Assembly: GCF_014495685.1 (NCBI RefSeq)
Contig: NZ_JACTVI010000006.1
Coordinates: 124,001-188,000, forward strand
DNA length: 64,000 nucleotides
Direction of reading: 5' to 3'
Origin: Streptomyces sp. TRM68367
Lineage (GTDB): Bacteria > Actinomycetota > Actinomycetes > Streptomycetales > Streptomycetaceae
The notes below the pieces were generated by a model. It was not told the DNA's origin. It made no database searches and saw only the letters and a program-made list of their open reading frames with translations. Shown piece by piece: positions 9,475 through 19,698 of the stretch (positions are counted from its first letter, which is position 1; each line of letters starts with the position of its first letter). The position numbers and the translations under genes were made by a program.

Positions 9475-10161
9475 CTACAGCGGCGGCAGGCCCGGAAGCG
9501 CGCCGCCCGTCACGGTCAGCCCGGATCCGTCGCGGCGGCCCGCGAGCCAGCCGAGCAGGTCGGCGTTGCGGCCGCTGACGGTGCGGGGCTCGCCGTCCTG
9601 GCGGCCCGTGGGGATCTGGTGGCCGTCGTCCTCCTCGATGACCACGGCGGGTACGTCGGGATGGCCCCGGAACCGGTCGGCGAGGAAGTCGATCTCGCGC
9701 TGGGTGAACTCCTCGGGCAGGTCCTCCAGCTCGTACCCGATCCCCAGATCCACGTGGTGCAGCTCCACCTCGGCCCACCGCCGGAACGGCACCCGCGCCG
9801 CCGAGTCGGTCACGCCGTTGCGCAGCTCCACCGTGCGCGACCAGTCCGCCGGTGCGGCTCCCGCCTCCTGGAAGCGCGCCGTGCTCTCGCGCAGGTCGGC
9901 GAGGTGGACGTCCAGGGGGCGCGTGGCGTCGCGCTCTATATCGGCGTCCCGGACCTCGGCGGAGACGTACATGGGTCGCCCCTGGAGGACGTTCACGAGG
10001 GCGTCCGCGTTGCGGGCGATGTGGGCCAGGACGTGGCCGCGGCTCCAGCCGGGAAGCCGTGACGGCTCGGTCACGGACGCGTTGTCCAGTTTGCCGACCG
10101 CGAGGAGCAGCCGCTCGGTAGCGTCACGTACAGACGCCAGGTCATGCGCGTGATCAATCAT
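9475..10161 (-). CDS. Maleylpyruvate isomerase-family mycothiol-dependent enzyme
   Basis: A 228-residue DinB-like four-helix protein of the maleylpyruvate isomerase/mycothiol-dependent family. Candidate metal ligands are the histidines in LPGWSRGHVLAHIARNADAL (residues ~40-55) and VELHHVDLG (~135), a pattern typical of the family. These enzymes use mycothiol to isomerise or transfer thiols; the substrate here is unknown. The MBL hydrolase lies just downstream on the same strand with a 61-nt gap, so they may be co-transcribed. The gene is divergent from uvrA across a 223-nt region that includes the uvrA promoter and a short hairpin. Confidence 0.85.
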   Translation of the reverse strand: MIDHAHDLASVRDATERLLLAVGKLDNASVTEPSRLPGWSRGHVLAHIARNADALVNVLQGRPMYVSAEVRDADIERDATRPLDVHLADLRESTARFQEAGAAPADWSRTVELRNGVTDSAARVPFRRWAEVELHHVDLGIGYELEDLPEEFTQREIDFLADRFRGHPDVPAVVIEEDDGHQIPTGRQDGEPRTVSGRNADLLGWLAGRRDGSGLTVTGGALPGLPPL

Positions 10162-10253
10162 GGAGCTGACCCTAGCCCGGCCACACCTTTGGGTGAAGGT
10201 GGTGAAGGCGTGCCGCTAATCGAAAGCACGTGCTATAAGGTCGGTCGTGGCAT

Positions 10254-10272
10254 CGGGCATCCTGGATGCCCG
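10254..10272. other. Short perfect hairpin upstream of uvrA
   Basis: CGGGCATC, a 3-nt loop and GATGCCCG, midway between the divergent isomerase gene and uvrA. It lies upstream of the uvrA -35 and could be an operator or a barrier between divergent promoters. No family assigned. Confidence 0.45.
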
Positions 10273-10305
10273 GGGATTGTTTGCAACCCGTGAATCCGAC
10301 CGGCG

Positions 10306-10328
10306 TTGTCAGTGGCTCCCTCTAGTCT
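10306..10328 (+). promoter_or_regulatory. RecA-NDp/PafBC-type DNA-damage promoter of uvrA
   Basis: TTGTCAGTGGC, 6 nt, TAGTCT. This fits the RecA-independent damage promoter consensus of actinobacteria (tTGTCRGTg-N8-TAnnnT, controlled by PafBC in mycobacteria) at every specified position. Transcription would start near 10335, about 50 nt before the GTG. No LexA box (GAAC-N4-GTTC) is seen here. Confidence 0.8.
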
Positions 10329-10384
10329 GAGAAAGCACGGGGGCCCCGCCCCTGTCACTTCTCTCAAGAAAGGTGCGGACCGGC

Positions 10385-13408
<3,024 letters not shown>

Positions 13409-13427
13409 CCGGCTCCTGCCGACGCGA

Positions 13428-13469
13428 CGCGCCGTCTCCCCCCAGGGACTCCCTGTGGGACACGGCGCG
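13428..13469. terminator. Bidirectional terminator between uvrA and the YceI gene
   Basis: CGCGCCGT (13428-13435) pairs with ACGGCGCG (13462-13469), extended inward with one mismatch and an inner CAGGG/CCCTG stem. It lies between convergent genes and probably serves both. Confidence 0.75.
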
Positions 13470-13480
13470 GCGTTGTGCGG

Positions 13481-14044
13481 TCAGGCGTTCTTCGGCTCCA
13501 CGAACTGCATGTCGAGCTGGATCTTCACCACTTCCCCGAGCAGACCGGGGGCGAAGTCGAGCCCGAAGTCGCTGCGCCGGATCTCGCCCGTCGCCTCGAA
13601 CCCGGCGTGCCGGCTGCCGTCCATGGGCACATCGACCAGCCCGCCGAACTCCGCGGCGAGCGTCACCGGGCGGGTCACCTCGCCGATCGTCAACTCGCCC
13701 TCCATCGTCCAGTCCTCACCCTCACCCGCCACACGCGTCGAGCGGTACGTCATCGTCGGGCGCTTCTCGACGTCGAGCAGGTCGGAGGCGCGTACATGCG
13801 CGTCCCGGTCGGCGTTGCCGGTGTCGATCGAGGCCAGGTCGACGGTCGCGGAGACCCGCACGTCCTCGACGCGCTCCCCGACGAACAGTTCGGCCTCCAA
13901 CCGCTCGAAGCGCCCCCGGACCTTGGCGATTCCCAGGTGACGGATGGTGAAGTTCACGGAGGAGTGCAACGGGTCCAGGCCCCAGTTCCCCGGGGCCAGC
14001 GGCAGAGCGGTGGCGGAAGCGGCGGTAGCGGTGTCCTTGGTCAT
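13481..14044 (-). CDS. YceI-family lipocalin-like protein
   Basis: A 187-residue YceI-domain protein. These are beta-barrel proteins that bind polyprenyl lipids. Typical elements are GNWGLDPLHSSVNFTIRHLG at the start of the domain, a middle block DAHVRASDLLDVEKRPTMTY, and GEVTRPVTLAAEFGG toward the end. No signal peptide is seen, so this is the cytoplasmic type common in Streptomyces. The ATG at 14044 has GGAGG 2 nt upstream; an in-frame start at 14119 would add an unconserved extension. It is divergent from an Xre-type regulator 101 bp away, a common pairing in which the regulator controls its neighbour (inference). Confidence 0.88.
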   Translation of the reverse strand: MTKDTATAASATALPLAPGNWGLDPLHSSVNFTIRHLGIAKVRGRFERLEAELFVGERVEDVRVSATVDLASIDTGNADRDAHVRASDLLDVEKRPTMTYRSTRVAGEGEDWTMEGELTIGEVTRPVTLAAEFGGLVDVPMDGSRHAGFEATGEIRRSDFGLDFAPGLLGEVVKIQLDMQFVEPKNA

Positions 14045-14145
14045 GGCCTCCACCCTGAGGGGCGCGCGGCCCAAGAGGGAGACCGGCCGGAGCCTGGTAG
14101 TGGCAGGGACACCCTTCACGCGCGCGGGCGGGGTACGTTCGGCGG

Positions 14146-15009
14146 GTGAGCGACAACGAGTTGGGCACGTTCCTGCGCACCTGGCGTGAAGCCGTCAGCC
14201 CCGCCGAGGTCGGCCTGCCCACCGGTACGCGGCGCCGCACCCCGGGCCTGCGGCGCGCCGAACTGGCCACGCTCGCGGGCGTCAGCGTCGAGTACCTCAC
14301 CCGGCTGGAACAGGGGCGCGACCGCAACCCCTCAGCCCAGGTGCTCGGCGCCCTCGCCGACGCCCTCAACCTGTCTCTCGCCGACCGGATGCTGCTGCGC
14401 CGCCTGACCAAGGAGGCGGACGGCGGCGACCCGCTGGTCTGCGCGGCGGCCCCGTCGCTCAGCCGCACGGCGCGCCCCACCATACGGGCCGTGCTGGACC
14501 ACCTGGAGCCGGCTCCCGCACTGGTGGTCAACTGGATCGGCGACGTCCTCGCCCACACTGCCGGTTACGAACGCCTGGTCGGACCCATCGGCCTGCTCGA
14601 CGACGAGCGCCCCAACCTGCTGCGGTACCTGTTCGCCGACGAGCGGGCCCGCAGCGCCTACCGCGACTGGGACCGGGTGGCCGACGACCTCGTCGCCCGG
14701 CTCCGGCACGGCGTCCCCTTGCGGGACCCGCACCTCGCCGAGCTGGCCGACGAGCTGACGGTGACGGCGGGCGCGGACTTCGCCGACCGGTTCGCCGACC
14801 TGGCCGTGGCACCCCGGCGGACGGGCTCCCAGCAGATCGAGCACCCGGAGGCCGGATCGCTGCGACTGCTGCACGAGACGTTCGCGCTGCCCGACGAAGG
14901 CCAGCGCGTGATCGTTCACCTGCCCGCGGACGACGCCACGGCCGCCGCCCTGGACCGCCTCAACGGCCGTCGCCCCGGCGCGCTGCGGGCCGTGGGGGAG
15001 GCCGGCTGA
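14146..15009 (+). CDS. Xre-type HTH regulator with MmyB-like ligand-binding domain
   Basis: 287 residues. An N-terminal Cro/C1 helix-turn-helix (residues ~30-85, with RRAELATLAGVSVEYLTRLE) is followed by an MmyB-like PAS-type ligand domain (residues ~105-275, with PALVVNWIGDVLAHTAGYE). MmyB-like domains of actinobacterial regulators are thought to bind fatty-acid-like ligands. The GTG at 14146 lies 7 nt after a possible -10 TACGTT (14134-14139), so the message may be leaderless; no clear -35 is seen. It is divergent from the YceI gene, a likely target. It faces the PfkB kinase gene convergently. Confidence 0.88.
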   Translation: MSDNELGTFLRTWREAVSPAEVGLPTGTRRRTPGLRRAELATLAGVSVEYLTRLEQGRDRNPSAQVLGALADALNLSLADRMLLRRLTKEADGGDPLVCAAAPSLSRTARPTIRAVLDHLEPAPALVVNWIGDVLAHTAGYERLVGPIGLLDDERPNLLRYLFADERARSAYRDWDRVADDLVARLRHGVPLRDPHLAELADELTVTAGADFADRFADLAVAPRRTGSQQIEHPEAGSLRLLHETFALPDEGQRVIVHLPADDATAAALDRLNGRRPGALRAVGEAG

Positions 15010-15060
15010 GCGACGCGCACGGGACGCGTTCCGTGTCGTCCGTCCTGATCGCGGAAGGTG

Positions 15061-15969
15061 TCAGCCCTCCAGCTCGTGCGCGTACGGCGGTTCCGCCCCC
15101 GCCCGCGAGCAGGTGATCGCCGCCGCGCGGGCCGCGAAACCCAGCAGCCCGGCCCAGCCGTCCGCGCCCAGGGCGGCCACCCCCTGCGCACTGAGTGCTT
15201 CCCGCAGCGCGAGCCCGTGCAGCAGTGCGGCGTTCACCGTGTCGCCCGCGCCGATCGTGTCCACCACCTCGACCCGCTCGCCCGGCACCGCGTACACACT
15301 GCCGTCGCGGGTGAACGCGGTCAGCCCGTCGCCGCCCTGGGTGATCACGACCGCCGCCGGACCGGCCGCCAGCCACTCCCTGGGCGTGCCGCCGAGCCAC
15401 TCGGCGTCCTCCGCGGACAGCTTCAGCAGCGACACCGACGGCAGCCAGCTCTTGAACCGGGCCCGGTAGGCGTCCGCGTCCGGGATCAGTCCGGGCCGGA
15501 TGTTCGGGTCCAGCGTCGTGAACACGCCCTGTGCCGCCGCGGCCCGCATCAGCTCCTCGTACGCGCTCGCCCCCGGCTCCAGCACCAGCGAGCAGGTGCC
15601 GAAGGAGATCGCGCGCGTGCCCGGCGGCAGCGTGGCGGGCGCCGTGAACAGGCGGTCCGCCGTGCCCGCGACGTAGAAGGAGTACGCGGCAGAGCCGTCC
15701 GCGCCGACCGTGGCGACGGCGAGCGTCGTCGGCTCGGTGCCGCGTTGCACCGACGCCACGTCCACGCCGGTCTCGCGCAGCCGGTCCAGCAGGGCCTCGC
15801 CGAAGGCGTCGTACGACACCCGGGAGCAGAACGCGGCGGGGGAGCCGAGGCGGCCCAGCGCCACCGCAGTGTTGTACGGGCCGCCGCCGAGCGCCGGCGT
15901 CAGCGTCGCGAGGGCGCCCGTGCCCTGCGGCACCAGGTCGATCAGGGCCTCACCGGCGACGACGATCAT
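15061..15969 (-). CDS. PfkB-family carbohydrate kinase (fructokinase-like)
   Basis: A 302-residue ribokinase/PfkB-fold sugar kinase. MIVVAGEALIDLVPQ, the first PfkB signature around GGGPYNTAVALGRLG, and the second signature VVDTIGAGDTVNAALLHGLA with the catalytic Asp of GAGD are all visible. It phosphorylates a sugar with ATP; closest in look to fructokinases, but the substrate is not determined. Its ATG overlaps the stop of the upstream LacI-family gene by 4 nt (ATGA), with AAAGGA about 9 nt before the start. The two genes therefore form a translationally coupled operon under the 32-bp operator at 17250. Confidence 0.9.
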   Translation of the reverse strand: MIVVAGEALIDLVPQGTGALATLTPALGGGPYNTAVALGRLGSPAAFCSRVSYDAFGEALLDRLRETGVDVASVQRGTEPTTLAVATVGADGSAAYSFYVAGTADRLFTAPATLPPGTRAISFGTCSLVLEPGASAYEELMRAAAAQGVFTTLDPNIRPGLIPDADAYRARFKSWLPSVSLLKLSAEDAEWLGGTPREWLAAGPAAVVITQGGDGLTAFTRDGSVYAVPGERVEVVDTIGAGDTVNAALLHGLALREALSAQGVAALGADGWAGLLGFAARAAAITCSRAGAEPPYAHELEG

Positions 15970-17051
15970 GAGACGGTTCCTTTCTCGGGCAGACCGGGGT
16001 GATCGGGCAGAGCGGTCTGATCGGGCTGCGTCGGTGCGTCGGGGCAGCCGCACGAGGTGCGGTGGACGAACCTGCAGGGCAGCCGCACGGTCCGGGCGGG
16101 CCGGTCCGCCTCGGCTATGCGATCCAGGAGCACCTGGACCGCGAGGGCGCCGATCTCCCTGCTGGGCTGCGCGATCGCGGTGAGCCGGGGCGCGAACAGG
16201 TCCGCCCAGGCGAAGTCGTCGAAGCAGCACAGCGCGATGTCCCCGGGCACGGACAGACCGCGCCGGTTCAGGGCGCGCAGCGCGCCGATGGTCATCGCGT
16301 TGTTGGCGGTGACCATCGCGGTGGGCGGCGCGGCGAGGGCCAGCAGGGCCGCGGTGGCCTGCTCCGCGCCCGCCGACTCGGAGTCGCCGTGCACCAGAAG
16401 CCGTTCGTCGAAGGGGAGCCCGGCGCTCGCGAGGCCGTGCCGATACCCAGTGATCCGCTCGTCGGTGGTGCTGAGCCCGGGGCGGCCCGCGACCAGGGCG
16501 ATCCGGCGGTGGCCGAGGCCGACGAGGTGAGTGACCAGCCGGGCCGTCGGTCCGGCGTTCTCGGCGCAGACCTGGTCGAAGCGCGGGCCCGCGTCGGTGC
16601 GGGTGTCGACGACCCGGTCGAGGAAGACGGCCGGTACGGCGTGCCGGTCGAGGTAGGCGAGGAGGCCGCGCGGGTCCGCCGAGGGAGCGACGATCATGCC
16701 GTCCACCCGGCGCTCGTGCAGCAGCTGGACGACCTTGCGCTCGTGCTCCGGATCGTCGTGCGGGTCGGCGATGAGCAGGCTGTAGCCGTGGTCCAGGGCA
16801 CTGGCCTCGACGCCCTGGAGGATCTCCGTGAAGTAGGGGTTGCTGATCGCCGACACCGCCAGCCCGATGGACCGGGTGCGGGAGGTCACCAGGGAACGGG
16901 CCAGGGAGTTCGGGGTGTACCCGAGCTCCTCGACGGCGTCGAGAACCGCCTGGCGGGTGTGAGGTAGTACCGGCCGGGTGCCGTTCAGCACATGCGAGAC
17001 GGTCGCCACGGAGACCCCGGCGCTCCGCGCGACATCGGCCATGGTCGGCAT
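15966..17051 (-). CDS. LacI-family transcriptional repressor
   Basis: 361 residues. An N-terminal LacI helix-turn-helix (TMADVARSAGVSVATVSHVL, residues ~3-22) and hinge region (YTPNSLARSL) precede a periplasmic-binding-type effector domain, with SIGLAVSAISNPYFTEILQG and later GDIALCCFDDFAWADLFAPR. The C-terminus has an extra CGCPD motif and a Pro-rich tail. It probably represses its own operon with the sugar kinase, releasing DNA when a sugar or sugar phosphate binds. A 32-bp perfect palindrome sits on its promoter about 200 bp upstream. The 178-nt leader is unusually long and contains no obvious gene. Confidence 0.93.
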   Translation of the reverse strand: MPTMADVARSAGVSVATVSHVLNGTRPVLPHTRQAVLDAVEELGYTPNSLARSLVTSRTRSIGLAVSAISNPYFTEILQGVEASALDHGYSLLIADPHDDPEHERKVVQLLHERRVDGMIVAPSADPRGLLAYLDRHAVPAVFLDRVVDTRTDAGPRFDQVCAENAGPTARLVTHLVGLGHRRIALVAGRPGLSTTDERITGYRHGLASAGLPFDERLLVHGDSESAGAEQATAALLALAAPPTAMVTANNAMTIGALRALNRRGLSVPGDIALCCFDDFAWADLFAPRLTAIAQPSREIGALAVQVLLDRIAEADRPARTVRLPCRFVHRTSCGCPDAPTQPDQTALPDHPGLPEKGTVS

Positions 17052-17229
17052 GGCGCTCCCTTCCCGTCACGGCCCCGGCCTCCCCGTCACGACCCTGGCC
17101 TTGCTGCCGCGGTCTTCCCGTCGCCGTCGCAGGCGCCGTGCTGTTCTCGCAGGCGTCCGCCGCCGTCGCAGGCTCTCCACGCGTTGCCGCCGCGGCATCC
17201 CGTCGATCCCGTCGCGGCTTCAAGCCCGG

Positions 17230-17258
17230 ACCGTATCTCATCCGGCGGCCGACGTAAA
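17230..17258 (-). promoter_or_regulatory. Promoter of the lacI-type/sugar-kinase operon
   Basis: On the minus strand, TTTACG (17258-17253), a 17-nt spacer and TACGGT (17235-17230). The -35 lies inside the right part of the palindromic operator, so repressor binding would block polymerase. Confidence 0.65.
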
Positions 17259-17281
17259 CGCTTGCGCAAGCGTTTACGTCG
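17250..17281. promoter_or_regulatory. 32-bp perfect palindromic LacI-type operator
   Basis: The left half is CGACGTAAACGCTTGC and the right half is its exact complement, with the centre at CpG 17265/17266 as in LacI/PurR-type operators. It overlaps the -35 of the operon promoter. It is far longer than needed for one dimer. Confidence 0.85.
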
Positions 17282-17391
17282 ATCGGGTAAGTCGACCAGG
17301 TTCGTGCCGCTCCAACCGCCCATACCGAGCAGGCTGCGAGGAACCACCCTCGCGCCGGCGCCGGTTCAGACCGGGCAGGAGGGCCGCCCGG

Positions 17392-18342
17392 TCACTCCCA
17401 GTCCCACTCGATCCCGACGACTCCGGACCGAACCCGCGGCACCACGAGATGCACCGATCGGTGCCGTTCGCTGATCGCCAGCTCCTGCCGGCCGCTGCGC
17501 GGCGCCGCCGCCGAGTGCTGCGTGAACCGGCGGCAGCGCACCGGCACGGCCTGCGCGTCGAACCCCACCTGGAGGACGTACTGGCCGCCCGGGGCGCCGA
17601 AGCCGCGCAGATACTCGCGGGACACACCGGCCGTGCCGTCCTCGACGCCGTACCGGAAGAGGAAGGTGTCCCCGGCCCGCAGCCGCGTGTCGAAGAACAG
17701 CTCGGCCGCGAGAACGCCGGTGTCGTGGTGCAGGCGGACGCGTCCCGTACGGCAGTTCTCCAGTGCGCGCACGGTCATGCGCTCCGGCACGCACCCCGGG
17801 TCGCCGTGGTGGACGGCCACGAAGCGGTCGGCGCCGTCCCGGTGGGCGCGCACGATGTACTGCGCCTCGCGCCCCGCGAGCTCCCGGCGCGCCCCGATGC
17901 GGACCCGCTCGTGGTGCCCGAGGTTGTGCAGCCCTCCGTCCGCCGCCCAGTCCAGCTCCGCCAGCAGCTGGTCGAGGACGCCCGAGGCCGCCACCAGGGA
18001 GCGGTAGGACCGGGCGCCGGGCCGCTGTCCGGCCGCGCGCTCGGCGGACTCGGCGAGCAGCCGGATCAGCGACTCTTCGGGCAGGTGCAGGATCTCCTCC
18101 AGCGCCCGTACGGCCCGCAGCGACTCCGGGCGCTGGGGCCGCCGGGCGCCCTGCTGCCAGTAGCTCAGGCTGGTGACGCCGACCTTCACGCCGTGCCGCG
18201 ACAGATGGTGCTGGACGCGCTGCAGCGGCAGGCCGCGGGCGGCGATCGCGGCCCGCAGGGCGACGTGGAAGGGGCCGCCGCGCAGGAGCGAGTCAAGTTC
18301 CGCGGTGGCGACGTCCGCGTGCGGTGTGGCGTGCTGCGGCAT
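17392..18342 (-). CDS. Putative Xre-like DNA-binding protein of unknown function
   Basis: 316 residues, not matched to a named family. Residues ~35-90 (LPLQRVQHHLSRHGVKVGVT, then SYWQQGARRP and a LRAVRALEEILHLPEESLIR segment) look like a divergent Xre-type helix-turn-helix. The remaining ~220 residues are rich in beta-type segments such as ELFFDTRLRAGDTFLFRYG and end SGVVGIEWDWE. The ATG at 18342 has AGAGAGG about 6 nt upstream. There is no signal peptide or membrane segment. It is transcribed toward the LacI operon promoter with 110 nt between. It may be a regulator, but no target is evident. Confidence 0.7.
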   Translation of the reverse strand: MPQHATPHADVATAELDSLLRGGPFHVALRAAIAARGLPLQRVQHHLSRHGVKVGVTSLSYWQQGARRPQRPESLRAVRALEEILHLPEESLIRLLAESAERAAGQRPGARSYRSLVAASGVLDQLLAELDWAADGGLHNLGHHERVRIGARRELAGREAQYIVRAHRDGADRFVAVHHGDPGCVPERMTVRALENCRTGRVRLHHDTGVLAAELFFDTRLRAGDTFLFRYGVEDGTAGVSREYLRGFGAPGGQYVLQVGFDAQAVPVRCRRFTQHSAAAPRSGRQELAISERHRSVHLVVPRVRSGVVGIEWDWE

Positions 18343-18659
18343 GCAGGGCCTCTCTGTGAAGTCCACAACGGCTGGGCAGACCGTTCGCGCGGGCCGGCCG
18401 GGACCGCCCGCGCCGACGCAGGGGAGGACCTCACACCCGTGCGCCGTCGCTCGGGGTCCCGAGCTCCCCCGCATTGAAGCGTGTTGACCAATCCGCGACA
18501 ACACCTGAGATCCAACAACGGCGTGCGACCGCCCCGTCCGTTGCGGGGTTCGGCGCCGGACGGCAGCATGGCGTCGACCGGCCAGGAGATCGAGCAGACG
18601 CGGGAGCCGGGCGCGGGGCGCAGGTCCACTCCTGGGGTGGCGAGGATCGCGTGCAACCA
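18343..18659. other. Gene-free interval upstream of the Xre-like gene
   Basis: No convincing coding frame, terminator or repeat was found. It holds the upstream region of the gene at 17392-18342 and debris next to the ABC permease fragment. Confidence 0.5.
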
Positions 18660-18782
18660 GGAGGCCAGTACGATCCCGCCCGCGATGCCGATGGCCATGG
18701 CGAGCACGGTGAGCAGCAGCGTGGTGCGCAGCCGCTCCAGGACCGCCGGGGCGAAGAGATACTTCCCGGCCGTCTCCCACAC
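18660..18782 (-). pseudogene. Fragment of an amino-acid ABC transporter permease
   Basis: About 40 residues (WETAGKYLFAPAVLERLRTT, then LLLTVLAMAIGIAGGIVLA) match the first transmembrane helix region of a His/Glu/Gln-type ABC permease. Homology stops after GIVLA near 18660. On the other side the fragment begins where the transposase relic begins, as if cut by the insertion sequence. Confidence 0.65.
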
Positions 18783-18785
18783 TGG

Positions 18786-19198
18786 GACTGCTGGACCGGC
18801 TGGCTGCTCAGGGGCTTTCAGTGCCGGTGATCGTGGCCGATGCCGGCTACGGCCGCAGCGTTGCCTTCCGGCTCTGTTGTCCTACGTCATGCGGTAGACC
18901 CCAAGGAGATCGCCCGTTCGGCCAAGGCCGAGCCGTATCAGCCTGAGTACGGAGGGCTGGGACCCGCCCACCACCGCACCTGGCGCGGCTGGCACCACCA
19001 CGTCCCCCTCGTCACCGCCGCCCAGGGCTTCCTCACCCTCCGGCGGACCCGCCCCAAAGCCCACACGCCGGTCTGACGCTCTACCAGGTCCTGGACGCGC
19101 TCCAGGACCTACTGCAGTGCTGGACCGGCACCTGCACCACCTGCGGCCGCCCCCTCCCCACAAGCAGGCCCAGAGCCAGAACCCGACGAAGCGCTACT
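18786..19198 (+). mobile_element. IS701-type transposase relic
   Basis: Three short segments in different frames resemble the C-terminal third of IS701-family transposases: LGLLDRLAAQGLSVPVIVAD with AGYGRSVAFRL; DPKEIARSAKAEPYQPEYGG joined to RTWRGWHHHVPLVTAAQGF; and LTLYQVLDALQDLLQCWTG with CTTCGRPLP. At least two frameshifts and an internal deletion separate them. Terminal inverted repeats were not recognised. It abuts the ABC permease fragment and is not functional. Confidence 0.75.
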
Positions 19199-19364
19199 AG
19201 GAACCGTCGGTTTCCTTCCGCGCCGCGAGCCGCAGGCGCTTGGCGCGCACTATGTCCGGGTCGCGGGGATCCAGGTCCAGAACCTCGGCCGGCGCGTACG
19301 GGTCGTCCGCGTAGCGGCGGGCACGGATCGGCCGCCGTCGTCTGTCGATCCGCGTCTGTCGCAT
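19197..19364 (-). CDS. Small basic hypothetical protein (55 aa)
   Basis: 55 residues, strongly basic at both ends, with an acidic middle DDPYAPAEVLDLDPRDPDIV and ending RAKRLRLAARKETDGS. I have the impression that similar short proteins occur in Streptomyces, but no function is known. The ATG at 19364 has GAAGGG about 9 nt upstream. It converges on the transposase relic. The open frame extends further upstream without coding character, so the start is tentative. Confidence 0.45.
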   Translation of the reverse strand: MRQTRIDRRRRPIRARRYADDPYAPAEVLDLDPRDPDIVRAKRLRLAARKETDGS

Positions 19365-19668
19365 CGGAGCCGCCCTTCGACCGGTGACCGGCGCCTTCTC
19401 GTCCGAGACGGCCGGCCGCTCTGACAACCTGTGTCCGCACCGACACGGCCCCCGCCCGGTGGGCGGCGCCGCGTTGTCGCTACGGAAAGCCTGCATTCCC
19501 GCTTCCGGCGGGCCGTAACCCACCAGGTGGGGCAGGGAGTTGGGAAGCGGTCCGCAGCGGGGGCGCCGGGCGCGGGCCGCTGGGCCGTGCGGGTGACCGG
19601 GCACGACCGCCGGAACGGGCCCGCCGAGCGCCCGTCCGGCGGCCGCCATGCCCGCCGGGGCCGCCGCA
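19365..19668. other. Gene-free interval before uvrC
   Basis: No supported gene. It separates the small minus-strand ORF from the uvrC promoter. Open frames here lack start-site support. Confidence 0.5.
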
Positions 19669-19691
19669 GTGTCGGTCCCCGCCAGTAGGGT
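19669..19691 (+). promoter_or_regulatory. RecA-NDp/PafBC-type promoter of uvrC (leaderless)
   Basis: GTGTCGGTC, 8 nt, TAGGGT fits the RecA-independent damage promoter with TGTCGGT intact and an exact -10. The -10 ends 7 nt before the uvrC ATG (19699), so transcription should begin at or next to the start codon. Confidence 0.65.
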
Positions 19692-19698
19692 GTGAGAC

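Noticed and set aside
15061-17241. A 726-codon frame suggesting a fusion upstream of the PfkB kinase
   Set aside because: Only the last 302 residues are coding; the upstream part is out of frame with the well-supported LacI gene.
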